The notes under the pieces were generated by a model that was not told where the DNA came from, ran no database searches, and saw only the letters and a list, made by a program, of their open reading frames with translations. Made by a program: the position numbers and the translations under genes. Positions 7,218 through 15,343 of a DNA stretch of 64,000 bases are shown in pieces (within the stretch, counting starts at the first letter, position 1; each line of letters starts with the position of its first letter). Source of the DNA: Stenotrophomonas maltophilia (GTDB lineage: Bacteria; Pseudomonadota; Gammaproteobacteria; Xanthomonadales; Xanthomonadaceae); contig NZ_CP154630.1 of assembly GCF_039555535.1 (NCBI RefSeq), positions 1,687,001-1,751,000 on the forward strand, in the 5' to 3' direction.

Positions 7218-9071
7218 TCAGCGGTAGCCCGCTGCCTGCAGCTCGAACAGCTCGGCGTACCGCCCTCCCTGGGCCATCAGTTGTTCATGGGTGCCGCTGG
7301 CCTCGATCCGGCCATCGGCCAGCACCAGGATGCGGTCGGCCATGCGTACCGAGGAAAAGCGGTGGGAAATCAGTACTGCGGTGCGATTATCCGCCAGTTC
7401 CCTGAACCGCTGGAACACCTCGAACTCACTGCGGGCATCCAGCGCTGCCGTTGGCTCATCCAGGATCATCACCTGCGCATTGCGCATCCATGCGCGGGCA
7501 ATGGCGATCTTCTGCCACTGGCCACCGGACAGGTCCACGCCCTGCTTGAAGCGGCGGCCGATCTGCTGGTCGTAGCCGCCGGGCAGGTCGTCGATGACTT
7601 CCTCGGCCATGCCGCGTCGCGCCGCGTCAGCGATGCGTGCCTGGTCGTCCATCGCCTCGACCTGGCCGACGCCGATGTTCTCGCCGGCGCTGAGGTTGTA
7701 GCGCACGAAGTCCTGGAAGATCACCCCGAGGTTGGCACGCAGGTCATCCAGGTCGTAATCGCGCAGGTCGCGGCCATCGAGCAGGATGCGGCCTTCGTCC
7801 GGTTCGTACAGCCGCGCCAGCAGCTTCACCAGGGTGGTCTTGCCGGCGCCGTTCTCGCCGACCAGGGCCAGCACTTCGCCGGCGTGCAGCTGGAAATCCA
7901 GATGGCGCACCGCCCACTGTTCGGCATCGGGGTAGCGGAAGCCGACGTTCTCGAATACGAAGCCCTGGCGGATCGGTTGCGGCACGCGCACGGCCCCATC
8001 GCGCGAGTGGATTTCCGGCTGGATCTGGAAGAACGAGAACAGGTCATCCAGGTACAGCGCCTGGCTGGCCACCTGCGAGAAGCCGATCAGCAGGCCTTCC
8101 AGCAGCTGGCGCAGGCGCAGGAAGCTGCCGGCGAGGAAGGTCAGGTCGCCGATCGAGAAGTCGCCGCGCACCGTGCGCCAGGCGATGTAGGCGTAGGCGG
8201 TGTAGTACCCCAGTGTGCCCAGCGCAGCCAGCAGCGTGCCCCAGAACGCGCGGCGCCGGGCCAGGGCTCGGTTGGCCTGGAACAGCGCCACCGACAGCCG
8301 CCGGTAGCGTTCCACCAGGAAGCGGTGCAGGTTGTAGATCTTCACTTCCTTGGCCGTTTCCACGCTGGCACCGAGCTGGCGCAGGTAGTCGAGCTGGCGG
8401 CGCTCGGGCGTCCACTGGAAGTTGAGGCTGTAGCCGGCCGCATTGAAGTGCGATTCGCCGATGAAGGCCGGCACCAGCGCCAGCGCCAGCAGCAGGATCA
8501 GCCACGGCGCATACACCAGCAGGCCGACGGCGAGGCTGGCCACGGTGATCGCATCCTGCACCTGGCCGAACAACTGGCTCATCAGGTTCATCCGGCCCAT
8601 GGTCTGGCGCCGCGCACGGTCCAGCTTGTCCTGCAGGTCCGGGTCCTCGAAGTCCTCCAGGTCCAGCGTGGCGGCATGTTCCATCAAACGGATGCTGGTG
8701 ACGTTGGCGAACAACTCCGAGAGCAGGGCATCGGCATAGCTGACCAACCGGCCGAGCAGGTCCGAGGCGATGGCCAGGCCGAACTCCACCGCCAGCAGGC
8801 CCAGTAGCGGGTTGAGCAGGCCGCTGGACAGTGCCTCGGCCAGCGGCGGGAAGCCGGCATCGTGCTGGCTCAGGTGCAGCGCGCTGTCGATGATCAGCTT
8901 GCCGACGTAGAGCATCGCCACAGGCAGCAGGGCGCGGATCAGGCGCAGCCCGAGGCTGGCCAGTGTGAGCGCGGGGCTGGTCTTCCAGACCATGCGCAGG
9001 AACGGGGGCAGGTTGCGCATCGCCCTGAAGCGCTGGCGCAGGCTGGGTTTCTTTTCGGAGGCAGCAGGCAT
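7218..9071 (-). CDS. ABC exporter, fused membrane and ATP-binding domains, 617 aa
   Basis: Type I ABC half-transporter that would act as a homodimer. The N-terminal membrane domain (about residues 20-330) has several hydrophobic helices. The nucleotide-binding domain has Walker A GENGAGKTT with Lys411, the signature LSGGQ from residue 514, Walker B VMILDEP and the switch His in ISHRFSSV. Length and order match bacterial lipid, peptide or drug exporters of the MsbA/HMT type. The substrate cannot be told from sequence, and no dedicated partner gene lies beside it. The start at 9071 gives a basic N-terminus. Confidence 0.88.
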   Translation of the reverse strand: MPAASEKKPSLRQRFRAMRNLPPFLRMVWKTSPALTLASLGLRLIRALLPVAMLYVGKLIIDSALHLSQHDAGFPPLAEALSSGLLNPLLGLLAVEFGLAIASDLLGRLVSYADALLSELFANVTSIRLMEHAATLDLEDFEDPDLQDKLDRARRQTMGRMNLMSQLFGQVQDAITVASLAVGLLVYAPWLILLLALALVPAFIGESHFNAAGYSLNFQWTPERRQLDYLRQLGASVETAKEVKIYNLHRFLVERYRRLSVALFQANRALARRRAFWGTLLAALGTLGYYTAYAYIAWRTVRGDFSIGDLTFLAGSFLRLRQLLEGLLIGFSQVASQALYLDDLFSFFQIQPEIHSRDGAVRVPQPIRQGFVFENVGFRYPDAEQWAVRHLDFQLHAGEVLALVGENGAGKTTLVKLLARLYEPDEGRILLDGRDLRDYDLDDLRANLGVIFQDFVRYNLSAGENIGVGQVEAMDDQARIADAARRGMAEEVIDDLPGGYDQQIGRRFKQGVDLSGGQWQKIAIARAWMRNAQVMILDEPTAALDARSEFEVFQRFRELADNRTAVLISHRFSSVRMADRILVLADGRIEASGTHEQLMAQGGRYAELFELQAAGYR

Positions 9072-9127
9072 CCGTTTATTGTGCGCGCCCCGGCCGTGCA
9101 GAGGGGGTCAGTGCAGGCGTGCGGCCC

Positions 9128-9165
9128 GGGGTCAGATCCCTTTGTCCTGCAAAGGGATCTGACCC
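9128..9165. repeat. Palindrome of the GGGGTCAGATCCC family
   Basis: Near-perfect hairpin: GGGGTCAGATCCCTTTG pairs with CAAAGGGATCTGACCC around a TCCTG loop. This is the best-preserved copy of the family in the window. Confidence 0.8.
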
Positions 9166-9171
9166 TGCTGC

Positions 9172-9215
9172 ATCCACGCATGGCGTGGATCTACCGTGTC
9201 GACCAGGGTCGACAC
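9172..9215. repeat. Two adjacent small REP-like hairpins
   Basis: ATCCACGCATGGCGTGGAT is followed by CTACC and GTGTCGACCAGGGTCGACAC, then CTACC again. The CTAC tags are the reverse of the GTAG heads of SMAG elements, so these look like minor REP variants. Confidence 0.65.
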
Positions 9216-9239
9216 CTACCAGCAGCAGTAGAAGTCCGT

Positions 9240-9349
9240 GGAGGGCGGGGTGGGTCCGGTTGCGGGAGTGTCAGCCGCATGGATGCGGCTGCCAAGCCCC
9301 CAAGGACGGGTTTACGGCGTCTCCCGTAACCGGATCCACCTCGCCATCC
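9240..9349 (+). repeat. Large palindromic element, copy A
   Basis: Arms 9240-9267 and 9322-9349 are complementary at 24 of 28 positions, and the four exceptions would be G-U pairs or a single mismatch in RNA. The 54-nt core holds an inner hairpin AGCCGCATGGATGCGGCT. Copies B (41991) and C (41625, inverted) share the core but have different arm sequences. Confidence 0.8.
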
Positions 9350-9431
9350 CTCAGGAAACCAGCTTCTGACGTTGCTGTTGTTTCGGCTGTTGCCTCTGCG
9401 GGTGCCGGGCGGCAGCCCGGCCAGCCCCCCT

Positions 9432-9881
9432 TTACGGCAGCGGCGGCAGCAACCCCGCACCCAGCCGGTTCCAGGCGTTGATCACCGCAATGCCCATGCT
9501 CAGGTCACTGATGCCCTTCTCATCGAAGTGCGGGGCCAGTGCATCGAACACTTCCTGCGACGGTGCACCGTCGGTCAGCCGGGTCAGCGCCTCCGCCCAG
9601 CCCAGCGCCGCGCGTTCGCGCGCATCGAAGAAGCGGCTTTCATGCCAGGCCGGCAGCGTGTCCAGCTTGCGCGGCTCGATGCCGCCCTTGCGCAGCGCAG
9701 TGCCGTGCATGTCCATGCAGTAGCCACAGCCGTTGAGCTGCGATACGCGCAGGAACAGCAGTTCCATCAGGGTCGGATCAATCGAGCTTTCATGCACCGC
9801 CTTGCTGGTGGCCAGCAGGCCCTTGAAGGCCTCGGCGGCCAGGCGGGTGTACGGAACGCGGGGAGAGGCGTGGTCGGACAT
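9432..9881 (-). CDS. Carboxymuconolactone decarboxylase/AhpD-family protein, 149 aa
   Basis: Alkylhydroperoxidase D-like fold. The redox motif is visible as C52-G-Y-C55 with His59 in NGCGYCMDMH, the pattern of AhpD-type peroxidase partners rather than true decarboxylases. The ATG at 9881 has GGAG six bases upstream; an upstream in-frame start at 9902 is less likely. It lies 36 bases downstream of an ECF41-type sigma factor gene on the same strand. ECF41 sigma factors are known to sit beside carboxymuconolactone decarboxylase, oxidoreductase or epimerase genes and to drive their expression. A role in peroxide or thiol redox stress is likely; the substrate is unknown. Confidence 0.88.
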   Translation of the reverse strand: MSDHASPRVPYTRLAAEAFKGLLATSKAVHESSIDPTLMELLFLRVSQLNGCGYCMDMHGTALRKGGIEPRKLDTLPAWHESRFFDARERAALGWAEALTRLTDGAPSQEVFDALAPHFDEKGISDLSMGIAVINAWNRLGAGLLPPLP

Positions 9882-9917
9882 TTTCGGCTCCACGGCGGCC
9901 ACAGTGGCCGCCTTTCA

Positions 9918-10814
9918 CTACCAGGACGCCGTACCGTCGCCGCGCGTGACAACATCCGGCAGCTTTTCCGGATTCAGCACGCTGTACACATTGGCAATAC
10001 GGCCATCGACCACCTCGATGGTGGTGACTGAGTGCAGGCGGTCGCCGATGAAACGCAGGATCGCCGGCTCGCCGTTGACGTAGCCCAGCTGCGCTGGATG
10101 CACCGCGCCACGACGTGCGATCGCCCAGAACAGGCGGCCGATGCGCTCGGCGCCCAGCAGTGGACGCACTGCCGCGGTGACCACGCCGCCGCCGTCGGAC
10201 ACCAGCAACGCGTTGGTGTGCAGCAGGGCCTGGATCGCCTCGCTGTCGCCACGTTGCGAAGCATCCATGAAGCGCGCCAGCAACTGCCGGTGCTGGCTGG
10301 CGTCGGCGTTGAAGCGGGGCCGCCCGGACTGCAGGCGCTGTTTCGCTCGGTGCACCAGCTGCCGGCAGTTGGCCTCGCTGTGGCCGATCAGGTCGGCGAT
10401 CTCGCGATAGTCGTGGTCGAAGGCTTCCTTCAGCAGGAAAGCGGCGCGCTCTTCAGGGCCCAGCTGCTCAAGCAGGGTCAGGAAGGCGACCGAGACATCG
10501 TCGGCCAGCGCGTGCAGCTGGGCCGGGTCGGGCGCAGGATCGGGCTCCAGCGTGACTGCCAGCGGCTCCGCGAGCCAGGGGCCGACGTAGTGCGCGCGCT
10601 CACGCTTGGCGGCACGAAGGCGGTCCAGGCCGAGTCGTGTGGTGGTGGTGACCAGCCAGGCCTCGGCATCGCGGACCCCGGTCGGATCGGCGCCGGACCA
10701 GCGCAGCCAGGCATCCTGGACCACGTCTTCGGCGTCGGCGCGGCTGCCGAGCAGGCGGTAGGCCAGCGCCATCAGGCGCGGGCGGTGGGTCTGGAAAGCG
10801 GTTTCGGCGTTCAT
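9918..10814 (-). CDS. sigJ: ECF41-type RNA polymerase sigma factor with SnoaL-like C-terminal domain, 298 aa
   Basis: Extracytoplasmic-function sigma factor with its own regulatory extension. Region 2 (about residues 10-75) holds DAEDVVQDAWLRW, and region 4 holds REIADLIGHSEANCRQLVHRAKQRL. Between them lies WLAEPL (80-85), the ECF41 linker motif. The C-terminal SnoaL-like domain carries the two ECF41 marks SDGGG and NPEKL. No anti-sigma gene is adjacent, as expected, because in ECF41 the C-terminal domain modulates activity. The ATG at 10814 lacks a good Shine-Dalgarno. A TGTCACG-N16-CGTC promoter lies immediately upstream, suggesting autoregulation. Confidence 0.9.
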   Translation of the reverse strand: MNAETAFQTHRPRLMALAYRLLGSRADAEDVVQDAWLRWSGADPTGVRDAEAWLVTTTTRLGLDRLRAAKRERAHYVGPWLAEPLAVTLEPDPAPDPAQLHALADDVSVAFLTLLEQLGPEERAAFLLKEAFDHDYREIADLIGHSEANCRQLVHRAKQRLQSGRPRFNADASQHRQLLARFMDASQRGDSEAIQALLHTNALLVSDGGGVVTAAVRPLLGAERIGRLFWAIARRGAVHPAQLGYVNGEPAILRFIGDRLHSVTTIEVVDGRIANVYSVLNPEKLPDVVTRGDGTASW

Positions 10815-10823
10815 GTAGGCAAG

Positions 10824-10850
10824 GACGCCGCAGCGGCGCGTGGCGTGACA
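10824..10850 (-). promoter_or_regulatory. Candidate ECF41-dependent autoregulatory promoter of sigJ
   Basis: On the minus strand TGTCACG (10850-10844), a 16-base spacer and CGTC (10827-10824). This matches the published ECF41 consensus TGTCACA / CGTC at 10 of 11 positions. The -10 element ends only nine bases from the ATG, so the transcript would be almost leaderless. Confidence 0.6.
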
Positions 10851-10869
10851 GGGGGCCAGGGTCAGATCT

Positions 10870-10893
10870 TGCCGGCCAGCGGCCGGCACTACC
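10870..10893. repeat. Small REP-like hairpin
   Basis: TGCCGGCCAGCGGCCGGCA followed by CTACC. It belongs to the same GCCGGC(N)GCCGGC set as the hairpins at 18328-18379 and 28574-28594. Confidence 0.6.
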
Positions 10894-10962
10894 ACCCTGC
10901 GGCCGGGGGAGGGGGTAAAATGGGTGGATTACCCCCGCCAGCCTCGAGCAAGCGAGCAAGCC

Positions 10963-12480
10963 GTGACATCGATCAAGCAGGAAGACCTCATCCAGTCCAT
11001 CGCCGACGCGCTGCAGTACATCTCGTACTACCACCCGGTCGACTACATCAAGAACCTCGCCGCCGCCTATGAGCGCGAGGAGTCGCCGGCCGCGAAGGAA
11101 GCGATGGCCCAGATCCTGATCAATTCGCGCATGTGCGCCGAAGGCCACCGTCCGATCTGCCAGGACACCGGCATCGTCACCGTGTTCCTGGAAATCGGCA
11201 TGGACGTGCGCTGGGACGACGCCACCATGGGCGTGGAAGACATGGCCAATGAAGGCGTGCGCCGCGCCTACATGCACCCGGACAACAAGCTGCGCGCCTC
11301 GGTGCTGGCTGATCCGGCCGGCAAGCGCATCAACACCAGGGACAACACCCCGGGCGTGGTGAACGTGAAGGTGGTGCCGGGCAACACGGTCGATGTGATC
11401 GTGGCCGCCAAGGGCGGTGGTTCGGAAGCCAAGACCAAGTTCGCCATGCTCAACCCGTCCGACTCGATCGTCGACTGGGTGCTGAAGACCGTGCCGACCA
11501 TGGGCGCTGGCTGGTGCCCGCCGGGCATGCTTGGCATCGGCATCGGTGGCACCGCCGAGAAGGCGATGCTGCTGGCCAAGGAAGCGCTGATGGAGCCGAT
11601 CGACATCACCGAGCTGCAGGCCCGTGGTGCCTCCAACCGCATCGAAGAGCTGCGCCTGGAGCTGTACGAGAAGGTCAACGCCCTGGGCATTGGCGCCCAG
11701 GGCCTGGGCGGCCTGACCACCGTGCTCGACATCAAGATCAACGATTACCCGACCCACGCGGCCAACCTGCCGGTGGCGATGATTCCGAACTGCGCTGCGA
11801 CCCGCCATGCGCATTTCACGCTGGATGGCAGCGGCCCGGTGATGCTGGACCCGCCGTCGCTGGAAGACTGGCCGAAGCTGACCTACGACGCGTCCAAGGG
11901 CACCCGCGTGGACCTGGACACGATCACCCCGGAAGACGTGGCCAGCTGGAAGCCCGGCCAGACCCTGCTGCTCAACGGCAAGCTGCTGACCGGCCGCGAC
12001 GCCGCGCACAAGCGCATGGTCGACATGCTCAACAAGGGCGAGGAACTGCCGGTCGACCTGAAGGGGCGCTTCATCTACTACGTCGGCCCGGTCGATCCGG
12101 TGCGCGATGAAGTGGTGGGCCCGGCAGGTCCGACCACGGCGACCCGCATGGACAAGTTCACCCGCCAGGTGCTGGAGCAGACCGGCCTGCTGGGCATGGT
12201 CGGCAAGGCCGAGCGCGGCCCGGCGGCCATCGAGGCGATCCGTGACAACAAGTCGGCCTACCTGATGGCCGTCGGTGGTTCGGCCTACCTGGTGTCCAAG
12301 GCGATCAAGGCGGCCAAGGTCGTCGGCTTCGCCGACCTGGGCATGGAAGCGATCTACGAGTTCACCGTGCAGGACATGCCGGTGACCGTGGCGGTTGATT
12401 CCACCGGCGAGTCGGTGCACAAGACCGGCCCGCGCGAATGGCAGGCCCGCATCGGCAAGATTCCGGTAGTGGTGGAGTAA
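10963..12480 (+). CDS. fumA: Fumarate hydratase, class I, 505 aa
   Basis: Oxygen-sensitive [4Fe-4S] fumarase of the TCA cycle (fumarate to malate). Visible are C66 in PICQDTG, the WCPPGMLGIGIGGTAEKA stretch and NCAATRHAHF, which carries a second cluster-region Cys. The C-terminal domain has the usual AVGGSAYLVSKAIKAAKVVGFADLGMEAIYEF block. I chose GTG at 10963 rather than ATG at 10924: a TAAAAT -10 at 10916-10921 would start the transcript near 10928, and 505 residues matches close homologues. A class II enzyme, fumC, lies at 43850. The two probably cover low- and high-oxygen or iron-limited conditions. Confidence 0.92.
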   Translation: MTSIKQEDLIQSIADALQYISYYHPVDYIKNLAAAYEREESPAAKEAMAQILINSRMCAEGHRPICQDTGIVTVFLEIGMDVRWDDATMGVEDMANEGVRRAYMHPDNKLRASVLADPAGKRINTRDNTPGVVNVKVVPGNTVDVIVAAKGGGSEAKTKFAMLNPSDSIVDWVLKTVPTMGAGWCPPGMLGIGIGGTAEKAMLLAKEALMEPIDITELQARGASNRIEELRLELYEKVNALGIGAQGLGGLTTVLDIKINDYPTHAANLPVAMIPNCAATRHAHFTLDGSGPVMLDPPSLEDWPKLTYDASKGTRVDLDTITPEDVASWKPGQTLLLNGKLLTGRDAAHKRMVDMLNKGEELPVDLKGRFIYYVGPVDPVRDEVVGPAGPTTATRMDKFTRQVLEQTGLLGMVGKAERGPAAIEAIRDNKSAYLMAVGGSAYLVSKAIKAAKVVGFADLGMEAIYEFTVQDMPVTVAVDSTGESVHKTGPREWQARIGKIPVVVE

Positions 12481-12501
12481 GCCTTCCGCCGCGGACCAGG
12501 A

Positions 12502-12528
12502 AACGGCGCCCGTGTGGCGCCGTTGTTG
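12502..12528 (+). terminator. Intrinsic terminator of fumA
   Basis: Perfect 9-bp stem AACGGCGCC / GGCGCCGTT with a CGTGT loop, then GTTGTGTG. It lies 21 bases after the fumA stop. Confidence 0.8.
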
Positions 12529-12602
12529 TGTGGGCAGAAGGATTAACGCTCCTGTAGCGGTTACTCTGCTACGGTCGGCGCACGCTCGCACAGGACGTGT
12601 CC

Positions 12603-12941
12603 ATGGCCCTGCATCGATTCATCGTGGTAGGCGTGCTGCTGGCCCTGGCCGGCTGCAGCACCCCTGCGTCGTACGAAGGCGCGGATTTCCCCGCATCGGC
12701 GCAATGCCGTGTGCAGTGCCAGGCCGGCTATCGCAGCTGCATGGCGCAGAATGACTCCCTCGGCAGCCGCCAGGGCAATTGCGAGCAGCAGGTGGTGCCG
12801 GCGCCGGACAAGCGTTGCAAGGACGTGGACAACCCGGACCTGCGCCGTGCCTGCGAACTGAAGGCGCATGACTGCACGATGCGCGCACCGATGATGTCCT
12901 GTGGCGAACGCCGGGATTCCTGCATGAGCAGCTGCGGCTGA
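12603..12941 (+). CDS. Cysteine-rich lipoprotein of unknown function, 112 aa
   Basis: Small exported lipoprotein: basic start, hydrophobic core and lipobox LALAGC with Cys18. The mature part carries ten further cysteines, often in C-x(3)-C or SC patterns (for example QCRVQC, SCGERRDSCMSSCG). That number would allow five disulfides in the periplasm. The ATG at 12603 follows AGGA by seven bases. I do not recognise a named family. The regular Cys pattern spread through short helices would fit a CHCH-like or disulfide-knotted fold, but that is inference. The gene stands alone between fumA and a glutathione S-transferase gene. Confidence 0.7.
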   Translation: MALHRFIVVGVLLALAGCSTPASYEGADFPASAQCRVQCQAGYRSCMAQNDSLGSRQGNCEQQVVPAPDKRCKDVDNPDLRRACELKAHDCTMRAPMMSCGERRDSCMSSCG

Positions 12942-12999
12942 GCAACGATCGCGCGCGTGGGCGCATAATCGGCTGATCCACCTGCACAGGATCTTCCGC

Positions 13000-13635
13000 A
13001 TGAGCACCACGCTGTATGGTTCGACCAGTACCGCCGCCCTGGTTGTGCACTGGCTGCTGATCGAGCTGGGCATCGAGCATGAACTGGTGCTGCTGGATTT
13101 CGATACGCGCGAGCACAAGTCGGCGCAGTACCTGGCGCTCAATCCGGCCGGTGTGGTGCCGACACTGCTGATCGATGGCCTGGTGCTGACTGAAGCGGCG
13201 GCCATCGCGCTGTATCTGGCCGATCGCCATCCGGACGCCGGCCTGCTGCCCGCGGTGGGTACACCGCAGCGCGCCGATGCCTATCGTTGGATGTTCTGGT
13301 GCGCCAATACGCTTCAGCCGGCCTACCGTGCCTGGTTCTATCCGAACGAGGTGGCGGGCGAGGCGAACGTCGAGGCCAGCCGCGAGATGGCACGTCAGCG
13401 CCTTGAAGCGGCCTGGCAGCATGTCGCCACGCACCTGCAGTCACATGGTCCCTACCTGCTGGGCGCCACGCCCTGCGTGGTCGATTACATGCTGGTGATG
13501 CTGATGCGCTGGTCGCGCAACATGCCCAAACCCAGCGACACCTGGCCGGTACTGAAGGCGCACGCCGCGTCGATGAAGGCGCGCCCGGCGTTCGCCGAGG
13601 TGTATCGCCGCGAAGGCATCACCGACTGGCTGTAG
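13000..13635 (+). CDS. Glutathione S-transferase family protein, 211 aa
   Basis: Two-domain GST. The N-terminal thioredoxin-like domain (residues 1-80) starts MSTTLYGSTSTAALVVHW and contains the glutathione-contact motif NPAGVVPTLLIDGLVLTEAAAI, with the conserved cis-Pro after VV. The C-terminal helical domain has the capping-box region CVVDYMLVMLM. A Ser/Thr in the STSTAA stretch rather than Cys would be the thiol-activating residue. Length is normal. The likely role is detoxification or glutathione-dependent chemistry; the substrate is unknown. A CATAAT -10-like hexamer lies at 12964. A SMAG pair follows eight bases after the stop. Confidence 0.88.
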   Translation: MSTTLYGSTSTAALVVHWLLIELGIEHELVLLDFDTREHKSAQYLALNPAGVVPTLLIDGLVLTEAAAIALYLADRHPDAGLLPAVGTPQRADAYRWMFWCANTLQPAYRAWFYPNEVAGEANVEASREMARQRLEAAWQHVATHLQSHGPYLLGATPCVVDYMLVMLMRWSRNMPKPSDTWPVLKAHAASMKARPAFAEVYRREGITDWL

Positions 13636-13642
13636 CCGTTCT

Positions 13643-13714
13643 GTAGAGCCGAGCCATGCTCGGCTGCATTCACGGGTTGCACGCGAAGCGCAGCCGAGCA
13701 TGGCTCGGCTCTAC
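13643..13714. repeat. SMAG-type REP inverted pair
   Basis: GTAGAGCCGAGCCATGCTCGGCT, then a 26-nt spacer and the exact inverted copy ending in CTAC. It lies between convergent GST and arsC genes. Confidence 0.92.
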
Positions 13715-13728
13715 CAGAGCGGTGCGGG

Positions 13729-14070
13729 TTACAGGATCTCCAGCACCGTTTCCGGTGGACGGCACAGGCGCGTGCCCTTGTCGGTGCGCACCACGGGGCG
13801 GTTGATCAGCCGCGGGTGTTCGGCCATCGCCGCCAGCAGCCTGGCCTCGTCCGCATCTTCCAGGCCCAGTTCGGTGAACTGCGCTTCCTTGCTGCGCACC
13901 AGCGCCTGCGCGTCCAGCCCGGATTCGGCCAGCACCTGGCGCAGCGCGGCGACGTCCGGCGGGCTGTCCAGGTAGTCGACCACCACCGGCTCGAAGCCCG
14001 CATCACGTATCAGCTTCAGTGCGCCGCGCGAGTTGCTGCAGGCCGGGTTGTGCCAGATCGTCACGTGCAT
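13729..14070 (-). CDS. arsC: ArsC-family arsenate reductase (glutaredoxin type), 113 aa
   Basis: Small thioredoxin-fold reductase using glutathione and glutaredoxin. The active Cys11 lies in HNPACSNSR, the ArsC P-loop pattern, and the C-terminal RTDKGTRLCRPPETVLEIL carries the arginine that binds oxyanion. Length is slightly short of R773 ArsC (141 aa), closer to the YfgD/ArsC group found outside ars operons. No arsB, arsR or acr3 gene is nearby. Its ATG overlaps the TGA of pldA as TGATG, so it is translationally coupled to an outer-membrane phospholipase. Arsenate may not be its physiological substrate. Confidence 0.85.
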   Translation of the reverse strand: MHVTIWHNPACSNSRGALKLIRDAGFEPVVVDYLDSPPDVAALRQVLAESGLDAQALVRSKEAQFTELGLEDADEARLLAAMAEHPRLINRPVVRTDKGTRLCRPPETVLEIL

Positions 14071-15224
14071 CAGAACCACTCCAGCAGGGATACGCCCACG
14101 CCCACGTAGGTGGCCTTGTGGTTGTAGTCGATCAGGCTTTCGCCGTAGCCGTCGAACACCTGTACATGGCCGCGCAGCAGGTTGCTGATCGGGAAGCCGT
14201 AATCCAGCTGCAGGGCACCGTGCGAGCGGCTGCCGGTGCGCAGCGAGTGGCGCGCCATCAGCGAGACCTCATGGCCGTTGCGGTTCCAGGTCAGGGTCGC
14301 ATCACCGCGGCCCATGTAATCCTCGATGTCCGGGTTGTTGTCGTCGCTGCGGGTCTCGGGAATGCGGTACCAGGGGCGCAGCACCAGCGCCCAGTTCTCA
14401 CGGTCCAGGCCGATGTTGAGCATCACCCGGTTCCAGCTGCGCGACAGCGGGTCGGCGCGGCCATTGGACTGGTGGTTCAGCGCGATGCCGGTCATGCGCC
14501 CGCGCCAGCCACCGATCGAGTAGCCATTGCGGAACACCATCATCACTTCCGGCTCGTAGTTGGTTTCGCGGAACGGGCGCGAATCCTCGCCATTGTAGGC
14601 CTGCCAGCGCGAGCTCTGGGTGTAGCCGGCCCAGATGTCGCCGTTGTCGCCGAACAGGTTCTCGGCGATCTTGGTCTTGAAGCTGATCTGGAATTTCAGT
14701 TCGGCACTGTCCAGCACCTGCGGCGTGGTGACCGTGTTGGCCGGGTTCGGCGAGTGCGGCGTGGTGTTGCGGTCGCTGGTCCAGAACGCCGGCAACAGGT
14801 ACACCGGCTTGTAGGCGCGCAGCTGGAACGGGCCGAGCTTGGAGTCTTCGGCCAGCTCCCAGCGGCTGTCCAGCAGCGAGCCACGGCCGGCATTGGCCAG
14901 TGCGCTGTCAGGGGCCGCTGGGCGGAACAGGTCACTGACCCGCTCGCGCAGTTTCTCTTCGCCCTGGCTGACGCGTGCAGTCTGGCGTTCTTCGCGACGG
15001 GCCTGCGCGGCTGCCTCGGCCGCAGCGTCGGCCTCGGCGGTGGCCTGCGGGGTACGCCCGAACTGGCGGTCATAACAGGCCAGGCGGGCAGCGTCGGTGG
15101 TAATTGCCGCGCACGCGGCCGGCGAGGCGTCGGCACTGGGCGCGAACTCCTGCGCGGCCAGTGGCGCACTGGCCAATGCCAGCGCCAGCGGCGCGAAGCG
15201 GGGAAGCAGCGGAGACAGGGTCAT
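14070..15224 (-). CDS. pldA: Outer membrane phospholipase A, 383 aa
   Basis: Calcium-dependent outer-membrane beta-barrel hydrolase that removes phospholipids mislocated to the outer leaflet. The catalytic His-Ser pair lies in ALNHQSNG, the OMPLA signature, and the last residue is Phe (LLEWF), the usual barrel-assembly signal. A signal peptide is present (ALALASAPLAAQ). It has an N-terminal extension of about 100 residues before the barrel. That extension includes a Cys-containing ACAAITTDAARLACYDRQF segment and an Ala/Arg-rich stretch, and it makes the protein longer than E. coli PldA (289 aa). The start at 15224 has AAGGG upstream. arsC is coupled downstream. Confidence 0.9.
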   Translation of the reverse strand: MTLSPLLPRFAPLALALASAPLAAQEFAPSADASPAACAAITTDAARLACYDRQFGRTPQATAEADAAAEAAAQARREERQTARVSQGEEKLRERVSDLFRPAAPDSALANAGRGSLLDSRWELAEDSKLGPFQLRAYKPVYLLPAFWTSDRNTTPHSPNPANTVTTPQVLDSAELKFQISFKTKIAENLFGDNGDIWAGYTQSSRWQAYNGEDSRPFRETNYEPEVMMVFRNGYSIGGWRGRMTGIALNHQSNGRADPLSRSWNRVMLNIGLDRENWALVLRPWYRIPETRSDDNNPDIEDYMGRGDATLTWNRNGHEVSLMARHSLRTGSRSHGALQLDYGFPISNLLRGHVQVFDGYGESLIDYNHKATYVGVGVSLLEWF

Positions 15225-15343
15225 TGCAGCAGGCCCTTCGGTGAATACGGGAATCGCACAGTGTGGAGGCTGCACCGGATCACGGCCAGCCCCCACGGTT
15301 TATGCACGGCCACCGCGTGCGCGTGGCGTGAAGGAGAGGTTGG

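Larger units (their letters stand above)
9072..9431. other. 360-base intergenic region packed with palindromes
   Basis: No credible gene. From left to right it holds a GGGTCAGATCCC palindrome (9128-9165), two small REP-like hairpins (9172-9215) and copy A of a large palindrome (9240-9349). A tail at about 9363-9400 (TTCTGACGTTGCTGTTG) resembles the tail after copy B at 42120. Confidence 0.7.

Noticed and set aside
10924..10962. ATG start of fumA at 10924
   Set aside because: It lies within the likely promoter (TAAAAT at 10916) and gives an N-terminus unlike the family; GTG at 10963 fits better.
10600..12591. 663-aa minus-strand open frame opposite fumA
   Set aside because: Shadow frame; fumA on the plus strand has iron-sulfur and domain motifs.
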